The notes beneath the pieces were generated by a model. It did no database searches, had not been told where the DNA came from, and saw only the letters and a program-made list of their open reading frames with translations. A stretch of 39,420 nt of DNA from Deltaproteobacteria bacterium. GTDB taxonomy: Bacteria > Acidobacteriota > Holophagae > Holophagales > Holophagaceae. Every line of letters starts with the position of its first letter. The first letter of the stretch is position 1. Location: contig JAIFMW010000078.1 of the NCBI GenBank assembly GCA_020048105.1, positions 1 through 39,420 of the forward strand, in the 5' to 3' direction. Below are positions 1 through 10,600 of the stretch, one piece after another. The translations under genes were made by a program, and so were the position numbers.

Positions 1-388
1 AAAAATACTATCCATTCTGGATGAGCTGCAGGCTCTTTTGGTGGATTTAGACTTGGCATCGCACGCTTCTCGCGCCCGGAGTCTGCTGAGCCAATTGGCG
101 GCGGCGCTCAGTGTTCATCTCTATCTGGAGGATAAAGAACTCTATCTGGAGATCCTGAACGATCCGGACCCCGCGGTGCGCGCCAAGGCCAGCGCCTATT
201 TGGAGGAAGTGGGCGGTCTCATGGTGACCTTCAAGCTTTTTGTCGCCAAGTATCATTCCACGGAGCAAATTTTGGCTGTGCCGTTAACCTTTGTGCAGGA
301 CACCCAAGCTATCTTGCAGGCACTTTCGTGGCGCATCGCCGCTGAGGAAACGGATCTTTTTGTGATGCTGGAAGGCCTACCAATATGA
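1..388 (+). CDS. Hemerythrin-like (HHE-type) domain protein, 5' end truncated by window edge
   Basis: Frame stays open to position 2 (KILSILDELQALLVDLDLASHASRARSLLSQLAAALSVHLYLEDKELYLEIL...); helical, with His/Glu spacing resembling HHE domains. Overlaps next gene by 4 bp. Confidence 0.55.
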   Translation, partial: KILSILDELQALLVDLDLASHASRARSLLSQLAAALSVHLYLEDKELYLEILNDPDPAVRAKASAYLEEVGGLMVTFKLFVAKYHSTEQILAVPLTFVQDTQAILQALSWRIAAEETDLFVMLEGLPI

Positions 389-999
389 ATGATGGTGACG
401 AATCAACGGAGCTGGCGGAAGAACGACAGGCAACTCTGGCAATCTTCCGAATGCAGCAGCTGTGCGTCGATCCGGGTGAGCTTGCTCGGACGCTGCTCGT
501 TTTGGTTCGTCGCTATTCGGGTTGTGAGGCCGTGGCCATCCGTTTGCGACAAGGCCCAGATTTTCCCTATGCCGCTAGCCGTGGCTTTTCGGAGGAGTTC
601 CTGGCCGCCGAGAATCGCCTTTGTGCGAGGGATGAAGCCGGTTGCTTGCTGCGAGACGCCAAGGGCAATCCCTTGCTGGAATGTATGTGCGGGAACGTGC
701 TTGCGGGCAGAATCGATACCACGCTGCCCTTTTTTACGGATCGGAGTTTCTTCACCAACGGCACCATCGAATTATTCGCCTCGATCACCCCTGACCATTC
801 GCGAGAGCGTTCCCGCGATCGCTGCATGGCCGCAGGCTATGGGTCGATGGCGCTAATTCCCATTCGTCTGGATGAGCACGTTTTTGGCCTTTTCCAGTGC
901 AATGATCGGCGGCGCAACCGTTTCACCCCCGAAAGCATTGCCCTGCTGGAAGATCTAGCCGCCAGCGCCGCCCATCTGTTTCAGCTCGCCATGGTGTGA
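385..999 (+). CDS. GAF domain protein
   Basis: 204 aa ORF; GAF-like pattern CEAVAIRLRQGPDFPYAASRGFSEEFL...ECMCGNVLAGRID...GYGSMALIPIRLDEHVFGLFQCNDRRRNRFTPESIALLEDLA. Confidence 0.75.
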   Translation: MNDGDESTELAEERQATLAIFRMQQLCVDPGELARTLLVLVRRYSGCEAVAIRLRQGPDFPYAASRGFSEEFLAAENRLCARDEAGCLLRDAKGNPLLECMCGNVLAGRIDTTLPFFTDRSFFTNGTIELFASITPDHSRERSRDRCMAAGYGSMALIPIRLDEHVFGLFQCNDRRRNRFTPESIALLEDLAASAAHLFQLAMV

Positions 1000-1036
1000 G
1001 GGCAGTAGCCGATACGATCGGCGGCTGAAAAAAACG

Positions 1037-1162
1037 CTAAACCACGGAGACACGGAGAGCACAGAGACCTGAGAAATGAGAGGCGAAATCCATCAACTCT
1101 CCGTGCCCCCTGTGTCTCCGTGGTTCATCTTCGCTATTTTATTTACAACGGCATTATTTGGG
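1037..1162. repeat. Long palindromic intergenic element, copy A (ctaaaccacggagacacggag ... ctgtgtctccgtggttcatcttcg plus AT-rich tail)
   Basis: Inverted arms accacggagacacggagagcacagag / ctccgtgccccctgtgtctccgtggt; homologous over its length to the reverse complement of 34534-34667. Confidence 0.8.
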
Positions 1163-1407
1163 TTGAAGCCGTTTCAATCGCTGTCCCTCGCTGGTTCGCT
1201 TCTTCTCCCAATCAGCCTTAAAACCGCCCATATTCATGTCAAGGCTCCTTCGATCCGATGGGAAGGAGGTCAAAAGACTTTGGTTATGGCATTTCTTCGA
1301 ACTCATTGCCCAGCTCTAGTCTCCCTGAATTCCCCTTCAACCCTGTTGTTCTCGACGACCCAATTCCGCAACACCCCAAATGGGTGATACCACCGCGAGA
1401 ATTTTCC

Positions 1408-3696
1408 ATGGCCGCAGTATTTGCACGGCATTCCATCAAGGTCAAAGTGACCCTTGCCACGGTCGCGATCTTCTTGGTCGGCCTTTGGTCCCTGGCGCTC
1501 TATGCGAACCGCCTATTGCGCATGGATCTGCGCCGGTTACTCAGTGACCAGCAGGCTGCCTCTGTCTCCCTGGTGGCTGCCAACATCAATGCCCAGGTGC
1601 GGGAACGGCTCGATGCCCTGGAAAGCATTGCCATACAGGTTGGCCCGGTTCTGACTGGCCCGCCCGCGCGACTGCAGACCCTGTTGGAAGAACGGCCGAT
1701 TCTGCCGATTCTCTTTAACAGCGGCACCTTCATAACCGGGACGGAGGGCACAGCCATCGCCGCGATTCCCCGCTCCATGGGGCGGCAAGGCGTTAATTAC
1801 CTGGTTCGAGATGCCGTGGTCGCGGCACTGGCCGGGCAAGTATCCGTGGGTGGCCTTGCCATGGGCATTCGGGCCCAGGCTCCGATTTTCGTGATGGGCG
1901 TGCCTCTTCGCGACACAAGGGGAAAGATTATTGGTGCCTTGGCGGGGGTAACGAACTTGGCGCAGGCCAATTTTTTGGATGCCCTGACCCAGGGAGGCTA
2001 TGGGAAGACGGGTGGTTATCTTCTAGCCCTTCCCAAAAGCCGGGAGATCCTGACGGCCACCGACAAGCGCCGCATAATGGAAACCCTCCCCGCCCCCGGC
2101 GTTATTCCGGCCACGGATCGTTTTCTTCAGGGTTTTGAGGGTTCGGCTATTTTCATTAACCGGTTTGGCATCGAACGCTTAGCCTCGGCCAAAGGCATTC
2201 CGGCGGCAGGTTGGGTCTTGATCGCCGAACTGCCCACCGAAGAAGCCTTTGCTCCGCTGCAAAAACTGGAGCGGAGCCTCTGGCTTGCGACCCTTTTGCT
2301 GACCGGACTCGCCGGGGGCGTGACGTGGTGGGTCGTGAAACGCCAACTCGCACCCATGCTCGCGGCCGCCAAAGCCATGGCCGCCCTGGCCAGGGATGCT
2401 GAGGGCTGGCGGCCTCTACCCATTTCACATCCCGACGAAATCGGCGACATGGTGGGAGGCTTCAATTTTCTCTTGGATACCTTGGCCCAGCGACAGCACG
2501 CCTTGGCTGAAAGTGAGCAGAACTACCACCAGCTCCAGAAGGCGGAAAGTCTGGGCCGTATGGCTGGGTCCATTGCCCATCACTTCAATAACAAACTGCA
2601 AGCCGTGATCGGAAACCTGGAACTGATCAGTGAACTCCCTCAAGGGACGGACCCGGCCCCCTTTCTGGCCATGGCCAAGCAGGGCGCGGAGAAAGCGGCG
2701 GAAGTCAGTCGCTTGATGCTGACCTATCTCGGGCAAACCGCGCTGAAACGGGAGCCGTGCCGGCTGGCGGAACGCTGCCGGGCTGCCTTGCCACTGCTCC
2801 AGAACGCCCTGCCCAGCACCATCATCCTGGAGACCGAATTCCCCAGTCCCGGCCCCGTGGTGAGCGCCAATGCTGAGCAGCTACAGCAACTCCTGGCCAA
2901 CCTGCTGACCAACGCCGGAGAGGCCATGGCAGAGCGGGGGGGCGCCGTGCAGCTCAGGCTTTGGACCTGTTTGGCGCGTGAGCTACCCATGGCCGATCGC
3001 TTTCCCTACGGCTGGCAGCCGGATCAGATGGAGTATGCCTGTCTGGAAGTGGCTGATACGGGATGCGGAATTAACGGGGCGGATTTCGACAAGCTTTTCG
3101 ATCCTTTTTTCTCCACCAAATTCGTGGGACGCGGCTTGGGGCTGCCGGTGGTGCTGGGTATCGTGCAGGCCCACGGCGGCGCCATCGCGGTGACCAGTCA
3201 GCCGGGTCAGGGCAGTGCCTTCCGGGTCTACTTCCCAGTCGTGACCGAGGCCGTGCCGGAACTGCCAGAGCCACGTGTGCCAGGGCTCTCGCCGGATGGT
3301 GCCGCGCCCGAGGGCGAGGGCACGCTGTTGTTGGTGGATGATGATCCCATGCTGCTGGAGACAACCCGGGTCATGGTCGAGATGCTGGGTTTCACGGTGC
3401 TCACCGCGCACGATGGCGTAGCGGCCCTGGAGGTTTTCCAGCAGCATCGGGCTGAAATCCGTCTCGTGATCAGCGATCTGACCATGCCGCGCCTGGACGG
3501 GTGGGGCACCCTCGCGGCGCTGCGGCGCCTCGATCCCGACCTGCCCGTGATTCTGGCGAGTGGTCACGACAAGGCTCAGGTCTTAGCGGGAAATTTCCCC
3601 GATCGCCCCCAGGCCTTTTTGAGTAAACCCTTTGGTCTTGCGCAACTGCGAGAGGCCTTGGGGCAAGCCCTGAGGGGAGGCCCAAATGGTCTCTGA
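1408..3696 (+). CDS. Hybrid histidine kinase: periplasmic dCache-like sensor, TM, HAMP-like linker, HisKA/HATPase, C-terminal receiver
   Basis: N-terminal TM segment (VTLATVAIFLVGLWSLALYANRLL), H-box SIAHHFNNKLQAVIGNLEL, ATPase boxes LLTNAGEAM/DTGCGI/GRGLGLPVVLGIVQAHGG, receiver LLLVDDDPMLLE...VISDLTMPRLDGWG...SKPF. Start chosen at ATG 1408 within the longer ORF 1258-3696. Confidence 0.88.
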   Translation: MAAVFARHSIKVKVTLATVAIFLVGLWSLALYANRLLRMDLRRLLSDQQAASVSLVAANINAQVRERLDALESIAIQVGPVLTGPPARLQTLLEERPILPILFNSGTFITGTEGTAIAAIPRSMGRQGVNYLVRDAVVAALAGQVSVGGLAMGIRAQAPIFVMGVPLRDTRGKIIGALAGVTNLAQANFLDALTQGGYGKTGGYLLALPKSREILTATDKRRIMETLPAPGVIPATDRFLQGFEGSAIFINRFGIERLASAKGIPAAGWVLIAELPTEEAFAPLQKLERSLWLATLLLTGLAGGVTWWVVKRQLAPMLAAAKAMAALARDAEGWRPLPISHPDEIGDMVGGFNFLLDTLAQRQHALAESEQNYHQLQKAESLGRMAGSIAHHFNNKLQAVIGNLELISELPQGTDPAPFLAMAKQGAEKAAEVSRLMLTYLGQTALKREPCRLAERCRAALPLLQNALPSTIILETEFPSPGPVVSANAEQLQQLLANLLTNAGEAMAERGGAVQLRLWTCLARELPMADRFPYGWQPDQMEYACLEVADTGCGINGADFDKLFDPFFSTKFVGRGLGLPVVLGIVQAHGGAIAVTSQPGQGSAFRVYFPVVTEAVPELPEPRVPGLSPDGAAPEGEGTLLLVDDDPMLLETTRVMVEMLGFTVLTAHDGVAALEVFQQHRAEIRLVISDLTMPRLDGWGTLAALRRLDPDLPVILASGHDKAQVLAGNFPDRPQAFLSKPFGLAQLREALGQALRGGPNGL

Positions 3697-3717
3697 GCAA
3701 GGCGCAACGGCCGTTGG

Positions 3718-3771
3718 TCCGCGAATGAACGCGAATGCAAAATGCACAGACTGGGCTTATTCGCGGTTGAC
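3718..3771. repeat. Short inverted-repeat intergenic element (cgcgaatgaacgcgaat ... attcgcggtt)
   Basis: Arms tccgcgaatgaacgcgaat and ttattcgcggttga directly readable after the first kinase gene. Confidence 0.4.
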
Positions 3772-3873
3772 CTTTTTTTGGGGTTCCCGCAACAAGGCGA
3801 GGAACCTTGGTTTGATTGTCGAGCCCGAGTACTTATCCGATAACCGAGTCCGGGCTAGCCGTGAGATGCCAAC

Positions 3874-6690
3874 ATGATTGCCACCATTCTTGAATTGGCC
3901 TATAACCTCGCTCTTTTGGTGGCGCTCAGTGTGATTTCGGGTTTTATCCGCCAACGGCGTAGGCACCTAGCCTGGGGTCCGATTCTGCAAGGTTTGCTCT
4001 TCGGGGGTGCGGCGGTCATTGGCATGATGAAACCGCTGGTGTTAGGGCCAGGGCTCATTTTTGATGGTCGTTCGGTAATGCTGAGTCTTTGCGGGCTGTT
4101 CTTCGGGCCTGTGGCGGCGGGCGTGGCGGGTGGCCTGGCGCTGGTGTACCGGATCTATCTCGGAGGGCCCGGTGTCTACATGGGCGTGCTGGTCATCGCT
4201 TCCTCGGCCCTGCTGGGCCTGGCCTTTCATCAACGATGGATCTGCAAGGGCCAGTCGCCCACGGCTGGACGGCTCTGGTCGCTAGGCTTGCTCGTGCATA
4301 GCGTCATGCTCCTGTTGATGTTTACCCTGCCTGCCGGAACTGGGTTGGCCGTAATCAAGCGTTTGGGGCTGCCGATCCTCCTGGCCTATCCGCTGGTGAC
4401 GGTGGTGATTGGCAAGGTGCTTTCCTCCCAGGCCGCTGGCGTTCGCGCGGTGGAGGCGCTCAAGGAAAGCGAAGCAAAGCACCGCCTCCTCATCGAAAAC
4501 AGTCACGACATCATATACACCCTCAACATGGAAGGCGTCTTCACCTTTGTTTCACCGGCTTGGACCGTGCTCCTGGGGCATCCGATCGAACAGGTGAATG
4601 GACAGCCCTTCGAGCCCTTTGTTCATAAGGATGAGGTTGCGCTGTGCCAGGCCTGGCTGCAAAAGGTGATCGAAACGGGACAACGGCAAGAGGGCGTCGA
4701 ATACCGAGTGCGGCACCTGGATGGGGCCTGGAAGTGGCATACCTCGAGTGCGGTGCCGACCCGAAACGAACAGGGCTCGGTTACGGGTATCGAAGGCACG
4801 GCACGCGATATCACCGAGCGAAAAGCGGCAGAAGAAGCCTTGTGTGAGAAGAACGCCGAATTGGAGCGCTATTTCTCCTCGAGCCTGGATCTGCTGTGCA
4901 TCGCGGATACCGGCGGCCACTTTCTCCGGTTGAATCCCGAATGGGAAAAGGTTCTTGGGTACTCGCTTCAGGATCTTGAAGGGCGTTCGTTTCTTGAGTT
5001 GGTGCATCCCGAAGACATGGAAGGCACCCTTGCTGCCATGTCAAAACTCGATGCACAGGAGCAAGTGACAAGCTTTGAGAATCGATACCGCTGCAAAGAC
5101 GGTTCCTATCGATGGATTGAATGGCGGGCGCGGCCCCAAGGAAACCTGATCTACGCGGCGGCCACCGATATCACGGAGCGCAAACAGGCGAAACAGGCAC
5201 TGTATGAAAGCGAACGGAAATACCGAACCTTAATCGACCACCTTTCCGCAGGCATCGTGGTGCATGGTCCTGATACCGGCATCTTGATATCCAATGCGAT
5301 GGCGTCCATCCTTCTTGGGCTGACCGCCGAGCAGATGCAGGGGAAAACCGCCATGGATCCGCGCTGGTGCTTCCTGCGGGAAGATGGTTCGGCCATGCCG
5401 CTCTCGGATTACCCCGTCAATCGGGTGTTCGCATCGGGCGAGGGCTTCCAGAGTCAGGTTGTGGGGATCAGTTACCCGGAGCTTGCTGAACCGACCTGGG
5501 TGCTGTGCAATGCCTACCCCGTGAAGGATGCCAAGGGCCAGGTCGTGCAGGCGGTCATCACCTTTACCGATATCACCGATCGCAAAAAGGCCGAGGAAGC
5601 CCTCCAACACAGCGAACAGAAATTCCGCACCCTCTTCGAAAACCTGACGGAAGGCGTGGCCCTGCATGAACTCGTGACGGATTCAGCAGGTCAGACAATT
5701 GATTACCGTCTGCTGGCCGTGAATCCGGCCTACGAAACTCACACTGGCCTGGTCGCCGCCACCGCACCTGGCCTGCTCGGTACCGAGGTTTATGAGACCG
5801 AGCCACCACCCTATTTGAAGGAATACAGCCAGGTGGCTTTGGGTGGTGAGCCTTATGTCTTCGAGACCTTTTTCCCACCTCTCGAGAAACACTTCCGTAT
5901 CTCTGTGGTCTCGCCCAAAAAGGGTCAATTTGCCACGGTCTTCGAAGACATCACAGAGCGCAAGCGAAGCGAGGAGGAACTCAAGCAGAAGAATGCGGAG
6001 ATGGAGCGTTTCACTTACATGATCTCTCACGATCTCAAGAGTCCGCTGGTGACGGTGCGGACCTTCCTTGGCTACCTGGAACAGGATCTGGAACAAGGAA
6101 AGGCTGAGCGGGTGTCCAAGGATATGGACTTTATCCGCAGCGCCACGGGGAAGATGGGGCGCCTGCTGGAGGATTTGCTGGAAGTTTCCCGGGTGGGCCG
6201 AGTTGTGAATCCGCCCGTGCAAGTCAGCCTGCCGGATCTTATCGCGGATGCCCTGGCCGCCGTGGCGGGGTCGATCTCAAGCCGGGGCGTAGCGATTCAG
6301 GTAGCCGCCCCAGCCATCATGCTTTCCGGTGATCGACCTCGGCTGGAGGAAATCTGGCAAAACCTTGTGGAGAATGCCGTTAAGTACATGGGTGAGCAGC
6401 CTGCGCCTTGCATTGAACTGGGGGCCAAGGGCACTGGTGTCGACACGGTCTTTTACGTGAGTGATAACGGCATGGGCATCGACCCCAAGTTTCAGGACAG
6501 GGTGTTTGGCCTCTTCGAACAACTGGACGCTGCCAGCGAGGGTACGGGGCTTGGGCTGGCGCTGGTCAAGCGCATCGTGGAACTCAACGAGGGTCGAATC
6601 TGGCTCGAATCCGATGGCGTCGGTCGGGGCACCTGTTTTAGGTTTACCCTTCCCCTGGCGCTCAAGGGCCGGGCCAAGGAGAGGCGATGA
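3874..6690 (+). CDS. 5TMR-LYT-type membrane sensor multi-PAS histidine kinase (no receiver)
   Basis: N-terminal multi-TM region MIATILELAYNLALLVALSVISGFIRQRR...ILQGLLFGGAAVIGMMKPLVLGPGLIFDGRSVMLSLCGLFFGP; several PAS units ending DITERK; HisKA FTYMISHDLKSPLVTVRTFLGYLEQD; HATPase ENAVKY/DNGMGIDP/GTGLGLALVKRIVELNEGRIW. Confidence 0.9.
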   Translation: MIATILELAYNLALLVALSVISGFIRQRRRHLAWGPILQGLLFGGAAVIGMMKPLVLGPGLIFDGRSVMLSLCGLFFGPVAAGVAGGLALVYRIYLGGPGVYMGVLVIASSALLGLAFHQRWICKGQSPTAGRLWSLGLLVHSVMLLLMFTLPAGTGLAVIKRLGLPILLAYPLVTVVIGKVLSSQAAGVRAVEALKESEAKHRLLIENSHDIIYTLNMEGVFTFVSPAWTVLLGHPIEQVNGQPFEPFVHKDEVALCQAWLQKVIETGQRQEGVEYRVRHLDGAWKWHTSSAVPTRNEQGSVTGIEGTARDITERKAAEEALCEKNAELERYFSSSLDLLCIADTGGHFLRLNPEWEKVLGYSLQDLEGRSFLELVHPEDMEGTLAAMSKLDAQEQVTSFENRYRCKDGSYRWIEWRARPQGNLIYAAATDITERKQAKQALYESERKYRTLIDHLSAGIVVHGPDTGILISNAMASILLGLTAEQMQGKTAMDPRWCFLREDGSAMPLSDYPVNRVFASGEGFQSQVVGISYPELAEPTWVLCNAYPVKDAKGQVVQAVITFTDITDRKKAEEALQHSEQKFRTLFENLTEGVALHELVTDSAGQTIDYRLLAVNPAYETHTGLVAATAPGLLGTEVYETEPPPYLKEYSQVALGGEPYVFETFFPPLEKHFRISVVSPKKGQFATVFEDITERKRSEEELKQKNAEMERFTYMISHDLKSPLVTVRTFLGYLEQDLEQGKAERVSKDMDFIRSATGKMGRLLEDLLEVSRVGRVVNPPVQVSLPDLIADALAAVAGSISSRGVAIQVAAPAIMLSGDRPRLEEIWQNLVENAVKYMGEQPAPCIELGAKGTGVDTVFYVSDNGMGIDPKFQDRVFGLFEQLDAASEGTGLGLALVKRIVELNEGRIWLESDGVGRGTCFRFTLPLALKGRAKERR

Positions 6691-6851
6691 GCTTTTTGCA
6701 TCAATGCTTACCCAAAACCACATCCGCGAAAAAACGCGACGCCGAAAAACCTGCTGGCCCGAAAACCACGAACTGGCTTTTCCTTCCTCGCCGTGCCGCT
6801 TTCGCTCGCGGTGAACAACCTGATTTTCAGGCCTCGTTTTTGCTTTTTATC

Positions 6852-6884
6852 GGTGTCCATCGGTATTCATCGGTGGCAAATAGC
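6852..6884. repeat. Intergenic repeat fragment (tcggtgtccatcggtattcatcggtgg)
   Basis: Internal iteration of catcggt-type units; resembles repeat-arm sequences of the same general style as the other palindromic elements here. Confidence 0.3.
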
Positions 6885-7009
6885 TTTTTGTTTTTTGGTT
6901 CACAGGGCTCCGTGCTTGCGAACGAACACCAATGGGCAAAGAGGATGCTGGCTGCCTTCGCAGGCAGAGTTCCTTCAGGCCGGTTGTCAGCACCGACCCT
7001 AAAAAATAG

Positions 7010-7124
7010 TCACGCGGAGGCGCGGAGAACGCGGAGAAAAAGAGGTTCACGAAGAGAGACGGGCTTCGTTCCTGCTGCCGAGTTCCACGCAATTCCGCAA
7101 TGTCTTTCTCCGCGCCTCCGCGTG
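7010..7124. repeat. Long palindromic intergenic element (cacgcggaggcgcggag type)
   Basis: 20-bp perfect inverted arms tcacgcggaggcgcggagaa (7010-7029) / ttctccgcgcctccgcgtga (7105-7124). Confidence 0.85.
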
Positions 7125-7167
7125 AAAATCATTCTGCCTTCAAAAGCAACCCGCCAGGAGCTCAGTC

Positions 7168-7608
7168 ATGACCGGTGAACCCTTTCTGATTCTGCTCGTG
7201 GAAGATGACCCGGCCCATGCAGAGATCGTGCGGAGAAATCTGGAAGATGCCCGGGTTGCCAACCGTTTGGTGCATGTCAGCGATGGGCAGGCGGCCCTGG
7301 ATTATCTCTTTCGCCAGGGGGCCTACGCGGACCCTGAAATGTTCCCCCGCCCTGGCCTAGTGTTGCTCGATCTCCGGTTGCCCAAGGTGGATGGGCTCGA
7401 GGTGCTGAGGACCACCAAGGCCGATCCCAACCTGAATAACATTCCGATCGTAATCCTTACCACCTCCGCCTCCGAGAGCGATATGGCTCGGGCTTATGAA
7501 TGCCAGGCGAACAGCTACCTGGTGAAGCCGGTGGATCTGGCGGAGTTTAAGGCGATGATGGAAGCCTTCGGGTTCTATTGGCTGGCCTGGAACCAATACC
7601 CGTACTGA
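7168..7608 (+). CDS. Single-domain response regulator, Rcp1-like
   Basis: ILLVEDDPAHAEIVRRNLEDARVANRLVHVSDGQAALDYLFRQG...GLVLLDLRLPKVDGLEVLR...VILTTSASESD...SYLVKPVD. Confidence 0.9.
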   Translation: MTGEPFLILLVEDDPAHAEIVRRNLEDARVANRLVHVSDGQAALDYLFRQGAYADPEMFPRPGLVLLDLRLPKVDGLEVLRTTKADPNLNNIPIVILTTSASESDMARAYECQANSYLVKPVDLAEFKAMMEAFGFYWLAWNQYPY

Positions 7609-7624
7609 TCCACCCGAGGCCTCG

Positions 7625-10600
7625 ATGACCACCCAACCCACCCGCATTCTGATCATTGAAGATGAAATTGCCCACGCCGAGGCGATTGGCCGTTCGCTCG
7701 AATCGATCAGCAATGCCGAAGTCTGCCTACTGAGAACGTTGCAGGAATTTCGAGACCAGGCCGCGTCCTGGAAACCCGATATCGCCCTGATGGATCTGAA
7801 CCTTCCCGATGGTCGGGCCACCGAGGTTCTCCTGGATGCCGACGATACTCGCGCCTTCCCCATCGTTGTCCTGACCAGCTACGGCAGCGAAGCGGTGGCG
7901 GTGGAATCCCTGAAAGCTGGGGCTTGGGATTACCTGGTTAAATCGCCGGAGGCCTTCCGCGCACTGCCCAAAATTTTGGAACGGGTATTGCGCGAGTGGG
8001 GACTTCGCACGGAAGGGAAGCGGCTGCATCGGGAGTTGCAGGCGAGCGAGGCGAGCCTGCGGGCCATCACGGAAAGCAGCCTTGACGTCATCTATACCTT
8101 GGATGCCCAGGGCAACTTCCTCTTTATCTCCCCCGCCTGGGAGCGCTGTCTCGGGCATACCGTCGGCGAAGCTCTGGGCAAGCCCTTTGCTCCCTTCGTG
8201 CATCCTGAGGATCTCCAACTCTGTGTCGACTGCCTGGAGCGGGTATTGGCCACCGGGCAGAGCGAGACAAGCCCGGCCTTTCGGGTCCGACATGCCGATG
8301 GGTCTTGGCGTTGGTTCCAGGCGAACGCCAGTCGGATGACCACCCCAGACGGCGAATTTCGGTTTGTGGGGGTGGCCCACGACATCACCGATCGGAAGCA
8401 GCGGGAAGATGAACGTGAGGCGGCCCTGCTCTCCCTGCAGACCTTGGCATCGGTCGATCGCATTGTGCGCAAGGCTGGGGTAACGGGCCTCAGGTCCGTG
8501 AATGAGGAAATTCTGGAAGCCTTGCTTTCGATCTTTGGGTGCGACCGCGCTTGGTTGATTTTCCCTGCCGATCCTGAGGCGCCCGCCTATACGGTGCCCA
8601 TTGAGAGAACTCGGCCTGAATACCCTGGAGGCGGCGCCTCGGGGCAGCTCATTCCCATGTCCGATGCGGTGCGTGATCTCATTGAAACTGTAGTGGCCTC
8701 GGAGCATCCGGTTACTTATGGCCCTGGGCAGGACCATTCCATGCCACCAGACATTGCCGAGGGCTTTTCAGTCCAGTCCATGGTGATTCTGCCGGTTGTT
8801 CCCCAGCATGGGAAACCATGGCTGCTGGGGCTGCATCAGTGCTCGCATGCTCGTGCGTGGAGTGAACCCGAAAAGATGCTGTTCGCCCAAATCGGAACGC
8901 GAGTGACGGCTGGATTAAACGCTCTTCTCTTTCTGCAGGAGTTGGAGGAAAGCCAAGCGCAGACCGAAGCCAATCGCCACCTGCTGCGCCTGATGGCAGA
9001 TAACGTGCCGGATCTCATTTGGGCCAAGGATGTCGAAGGGCGTTACCTTTTCGTTAACCAGGCCATGAGCGACACCCTGTTGAAGGCCCGGGACACCGAT
9101 GAACCCGTGGGCAAGACCGATTTGTTTTTTGCCGAGCGCGAGCGAGCAGCCAACCCAGAACGCCAGGATTGGCACACCTTTGGGGAGCAGTGCCAGGGCA
9201 CGGATGCTCCAGTTCTTGCTTCGATGACTGGCCAGCGTTTCGATGAACTCGGGAATGTGCGGGGTGAGTTCCTGTTTCTCGATGTTTTCAAGGCCCCTTT
9301 CTTGGATGAGCAGAACCGATTGCTCGGCACCGTAGGCTCGGCTCGTGTGGTGACCCGGGAGAAACAGATCGAGGCGGAACTGCAGCGGCAAACGGATGTT
9401 CTGCGCCTAAGTGAGGCTCAAAACCAGGCGCTGATCGCGGCCATTCCAGATCTCATTTTTACGAACCGTCGAGATGGTGAGTTTCTGGCCGTCCAGGCTT
9501 CGGATCCAAGTTTGCTCCTTGTGCCCCAGGAGACCTTCCTCAACCATTGGCCGAAGGACATCTTGCCCATGCCGTTGGCAGAGCAATTCTTGGCAGCCTA
9601 CGAGAAGGCTCTGAATACGCACATGGTCCAGGAAATTGAGTATTCGATGCCCCTGGATTCAGGAGAGCACGACTTCGAAGCTCGCGTTTCGCCCTGCACC
9701 CAGGACACGGTCATTACCATCGTGCGCGATGTCACGGAACGAAATCGTGCGGCTTTGGCGCTGCAATCCTCGCGGGATCTCCTGGCCAAAGCCTTTGCAG
9801 TGAGCCCCGATGCCTTTGCAATTTCGAGCTTGGAGGATGGCGTCTACGTTGAAATCAACGAGGGCTTTACCAAGGTGACGGGATACACCAAGGAAGAGGT
9901 GGTGGGGCGCTCCTCCGTGGCTGACCTGAACCCCCTTTGGGCCGATGCGAACGATCGGAAACGCTTAGTTGCAGGCCTTAAGGAAAAGGGTGAAGTGCTT
10001 GATCTGGAGGCCTCTTTTTTGGCCAAGGACGGAACGCCGTTTTTTGGATTGATGTCTGCGAGATTATTCGAGATCAACGGCGCACAACATGTGCTTTCCA
10101 TCACCCGGGATATCACCGAGCGCAAACTCGCAGAAAATTTGCTGAGAGAGAGTGAAGAACGCTTTCGGGGATTGCTTGAGAGTGTTGATTTTGTCGGGGT
10201 CCAAGGCTATGACCAGAACGGTGTCACCCGCTACTGGAACAGGGCTTCCGAGCGACTCTACGGCTACACCTCGGAAGAGGCCGTGGGGCGAAACCTGCTG
10301 GATCTCATCATTCCTCCAGAAATGCGGGGGGAAGTCGAGCAGGCAGTTCAGAACATGTGGGAGACAGGGAAGAAGATTCCCTCCTCGGAGCTCTCGCTGC
10401 TTCGAAAGGATGGTTCGCGGGTGGACGTTTATTCAAGCCATGCCGTGGTGCATGTTCCTGGGCGTGAATCGGAATTATTCTGCCTGGACATCGATGTGAC
10501 CGAGCGGAAACGCTTGGAAGCTCAATTGCAGCAATCCCAAAAAATGGAAAGCCTAGGCACCCTGGCCGGAGGCGTGGCCCATGACATGAATAATGTGCTG

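Noticed and set aside
1076-1387. ORF of 103 aa within and after palindromic element copy A
   Set aside because: Starts inside the repeat (translation of ctccgtg...tgtctccgtgg) and lacks a recognisable domain or RBS; likely spurious.
6687-7178. 163 aa ORF across the repeat-rich spacer between the kinase and the receiver
   Set aside because: Composition follows the repeat arms (RGDAENAEKKR, LSPRLRVKI); no domain; overlaps both neighbouring genes' ends.
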